DNA of 5,975 nt, taken from NCBI GenBank assembly GCA_012728535.1, contig JAAYEX010000005.1:1-5975 (forward strand), read 5' to 3'. The position numbers and the translations under genes are program-made. The stretch comes from Clostridiaceae bacterium. GTDB taxonomy: Bacteria > Bacillota > Clostridia > Saccharofermentanales > DTU023. Below the pieces are notes generated by a model. That model was not told where the DNA came from. It saw only the letters and a program-made list of their open reading frames with translations, and did no database searches. Shown here piece after piece: positions 3,926 to 5,975 of the stretch; the first letter of the stretch is position 1, and the number at the start of each line of letters is the position of its first letter.

Positions 3926-5975
3926 CAAAGGAAATGTCAGACTGATACCAACAACGCCATCCAGATCTTTACAGGCAAAACTTCCACCTGAGGAGATAAT
4001 AGCGTCGCTCAGATCTTGATCCGGTTCAAATTGGCTCAGGTCTTCCGAGGCTATAAATCGCAGCACAATCTGTCCTTCTTCTTCGAGCAGATACAAGAGG
4101 ATATGTGGGTTTTCAGTCTGTGCCGTCCAGTCTATTACAGAATATGCAAACTCATATAATGAACGTGCCTGTTCCGCTGAGACAACTTCTTTAAGACTGC
4201 TGTTGACCAGAATTTTCACTCCGACATAATGTGCAATTTCCGCTAACTCTTCGACATAGACAGTCAGTTCATTGGCAGAAATAAATCCGGTTTCCTGTTT
4301 CCGAAAAAAGAGATTGCTACTTCTTTTAACGTAGCAAAGCAGCAGGGCTATGCGCCCGTTCTCTCGGGATTTCTCCTTTGAACCAGCCAGATTTTCAATC
4401 ATTGAAGAAAGTCGCAGAAGATCTGCTTCAATTACTTCTTTCAGTGCGGCCATGACTCTAAGTTTTGCACTTTCCTCGTCCAACTCCCGTCGGATCTTTT
4501 CTTCTTCCAGAATGGCATTAGCCAACTTAAGTTTTTCCATCGATTCCTTTATTTGTCGATGCAGAAAATTTAAGTTGCTGATATCTTCCTGCCACTGAGC
4601 ATAACCTCCGGTAATTTCCTTAGAAAATACCAGAGTATCCCTATTTGCCCGTACCGACTCAGGGAAAGCTGCGAGGGCAGCTTGTTGCAATTCCAAGTCG
4701 AATTGAGGCGCATTGGCGGAAGCAAGAACAAGCTCTCCCTCCCAATTAAGAATCTGCATATTCAGAGACGAATGCGTAAACAAACTTGAATACTTGTTAT
4801 TAATCTGTACCAACCCGCTTTGCATGCTGATTTCCAAAAAAATGAGACTAAGAATGCCAACCACTGTCGTGTAATCACTTTCCCAGAAAATCGGAATACG
4901 CGTAATATACCCGACTGCGTAAATGAGTAGGATTGAGCAAAAAATCAGCGGGAAAATAAAAGCTTTTTTGCGCGGTAACTGACTGCTCTTAATCAACAGC
5001 ATGACGATTGCCGCAATTAGTTCTGCAACCCAGGTCAGCGTGATGATGTAAAAGACAGGACCATAGGAATAATCCGTTGCGTAGGTCGGACTGGCCGAAT
5101 CAAATCGAAATACTAAATTATGCAAATCGTTGGTATGTACAAAAATAACCAGAATTGAGTTCCAAAGAGCAATGGCTGTCAAAGCCTTATTGCTAACAGG
5201 CTGATCATCCATCTTATCGCTCCGCCAAACCAGCCAGAGGAGTAATACCGGCAATGCCATCTGAAAGATGTAATAGCCATACCAGAGATAGCGATTCAAA
5301 ATACTTGCGGGAATCTGATATTTTATCAGGCGAACTATAATCCAACCTAACAAAACCGTGCCGGTTAAAAATAGAATCCGTTTAATTCGTTGGCGCATGG
5401 CACGACTGATGATGGAAGCCAGCCATATGACGACAAAGATAATATAAAGCAAAGGAAGCAGCTGGTGCTCGCGATTATCTGCTGAACTGTACAGGCGTGT
5501 TCTAAGCACGTTACGCCGAAATATTTTACTAACATCCTGGCTAAGCTTATTAAAATGATTATAATCTTCCAGCTGAAAAGCAGATGAGTAGTCGGCTCTC
5601 GGATAATACTTACTATCATAGTCTCCATTAGGCAAAACTAAACCTGCCGTCAGCATGACAGGCTCTACGTCAGCTCGGAAGCTTAGTTCCTCTTTGGAGA
5701 GGATACCTTTCTCAAAGCTAAGGGTACCTTCCTGTGGTACCAGTATTTCCATGTTGCGGCCATTCCTTAACATTGCGGCAGCTTGGTAATCGAAACAAAT
5801 AACAAGAGGGGCCGTAAGAGTGCTGAGTTGCAGCCGCTCCTTGTACTGTAAACCCCTTAGCAAACTTACAGCACTGTCAAGACTATAGTTTTCGCCCTCC
5901 AAACCGTATGAAATAGCAGACATTATTAGCTGCGTATACGGCTGTTCATAAAAGAGAGCAACATCTTCCTTAACA
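3914..5975 (-). CDS. Solute-binding-like 7TM sensor with pseudokinase tail (5' partial)
   Basis: Membrane sensor; 686 residues are visible. The frame stays open to the right edge, so the true start and signal peptide lie outside; the Met at 5923 is internal. Counting from the first visible codon, residues 1-165 look like the C-terminal lobe of an extracellular solute-binding protein (YGLEGENY at 23-30; a PotD-like PQEGTL around 80-85), ending in a conserved-looking RLYSSAD stalk. Seven membrane helices follow (about 171-190, 198-219, 228-250, 263-281, 304-329, 338-358, 370-386); HTNDLHNLVF between helices 4 and 5 recalls the N-terminal 7TM module of histidine kinases. Then come a PAS-like stretch (396-457), a long coiled coil (472-529) and a kinase-like C-terminus. 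The expected phospho-acceptor helix has no His, and no N-box or glycine loop is present. It is probably a non-catalytic ligand sensor acting through the neighbouring kinase (inference). Confidence 0.88.
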   Translation of the reverse strand, partial: VKEDVALFYEQPYTQLIMSAISYGLEGENYSLDSAVSLLRGLQYKERLQLSTLTAPLVICFDYQAAAMLRNGRNMEILVPQEGTLSFEKGILSKEELSFRADVEPVMLTAGLVLPNGDYDSKYYPRADYSSAFQLEDYNHFNKLSQDVSKIFRRNVLRTRLYSSADNREHQLLPLLYIIFVVIWLASIISRAMRQRIKRILFLTGTVLLGWIIVRLIKYQIPASILNRYLWYGYYIFQMALPVLLLWLVWRSDKMDDQPVSNKALTAIALWNSILVIFVHTNDLHNLVFRFDSASPTYATDYSYGPVFYIITLTWVAELIAAIVMLLIKSSQLPRKKAFIFPLIFCSILLIYAVGYITRIPIFWESDYTTVVGILSLIFLEISMQSGLVQINNKYSSLFTHSSLNMQILNWEGELVLASANAPQFDLELQQAALAAFPESVRANRDTLVFSKEITGGYAQWQEDISNLNFLHRQIKESMEKLKLANAILEEEKIRRELDEESAKLRVMAALKEVIEADLLRLSSMIENLAGSKEKSRENGRIALLLCYVKRSSNLFFRKQETGFISANELTVYVEELAEIAHYVGVKILVNSSLKEVVSAEQARSLYEFAYSVIDWTAQTENPHILLYLLEEEGQIVLRFIASEDLSQFEPDQDLSDAIISSGGSFACKDLDGVVGISLTFPLGGE

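Noticed and set aside
5365..5628. Minus-strand 87-codon frame inside the sensor gene
   Set aside because: Out-of-frame shadow of the sensor's stalk and first two membrane helices; no ribosome binding site or recognisable domain.
5921..5923. ATG as the true start of the sensor
   Set aside because: The same frame continues open to the window edge through 17 more codons whose sequence (…FYEQPYTQLI…) fits the solute-binding-like domain, so the Met is internal.

Overview
This is a minus-strand sensory locus from a low-to-moderate G+C bacterium, most likely an anaerobic Bacillota of the class Clostridia. The assignment rests on strong purine-rich ribosome binding sites (AAGGAG, GGAGGAG), tight start/stop overlaps, small LAAC/FAAC lipoproteins of the clostridial type, and a 7TM/5TM/LuxR sensory set. 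It is an inference from style, not from a marker gene. All six genes read right to left, and no gap longer than 300 bases lacks a gene.

Right part (5975 to about 1865), the signalling cassette. First comes a large membrane sensor whose start lies beyond the right edge. Its visible extracellular part resembles the C-terminal lobe of a solute-binding protein, followed by seven membrane helices and a kinase-like tail. That tail has no recognisable phospho-accepting His and no ATP-binding boxes. One base after its stop begins a five-helix histidine kinase that keeps the His and the N-box. The kinase stop overlaps, as GTGA, the start of a NarL/FixJ-type response regulator with all phosphorylation residues intact. 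The three genes look like one translationally coupled unit.

Middle (1864 to 1725), a compact regulatory region. It holds a perfect 6-5-6 palindrome (CTACCC-N5-GGGTAG), a second interrupted dyad centred 31.5 bp away, and an extended -10 (TGCTAATCT). The palindrome centre falls near -43 of the predicted start of transcription, which suits a LuxR/NarL-type activator.

Left part (1724 to 1), the probable output. It contains a small lipoprotein with a GTWEG-type beta-rich domain, a strong hairpin, a stand-alone receiver-like protein and a larger two-domain lipoprotein cut by the left edge. The receiver-like protein has Glu in place of the phospho-accepting Asp and has lost the acidic pair and the Lys.

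Working model (inference): the solute-binding-like pseudokinase senses an extracellular compound and controls the neighbouring kinase, which phosphorylates the LuxR-type regulator. The regulator activates the lipoprotein promoter just downstream. The degenerate receiver may act as an unswitchable modulator of the same system.
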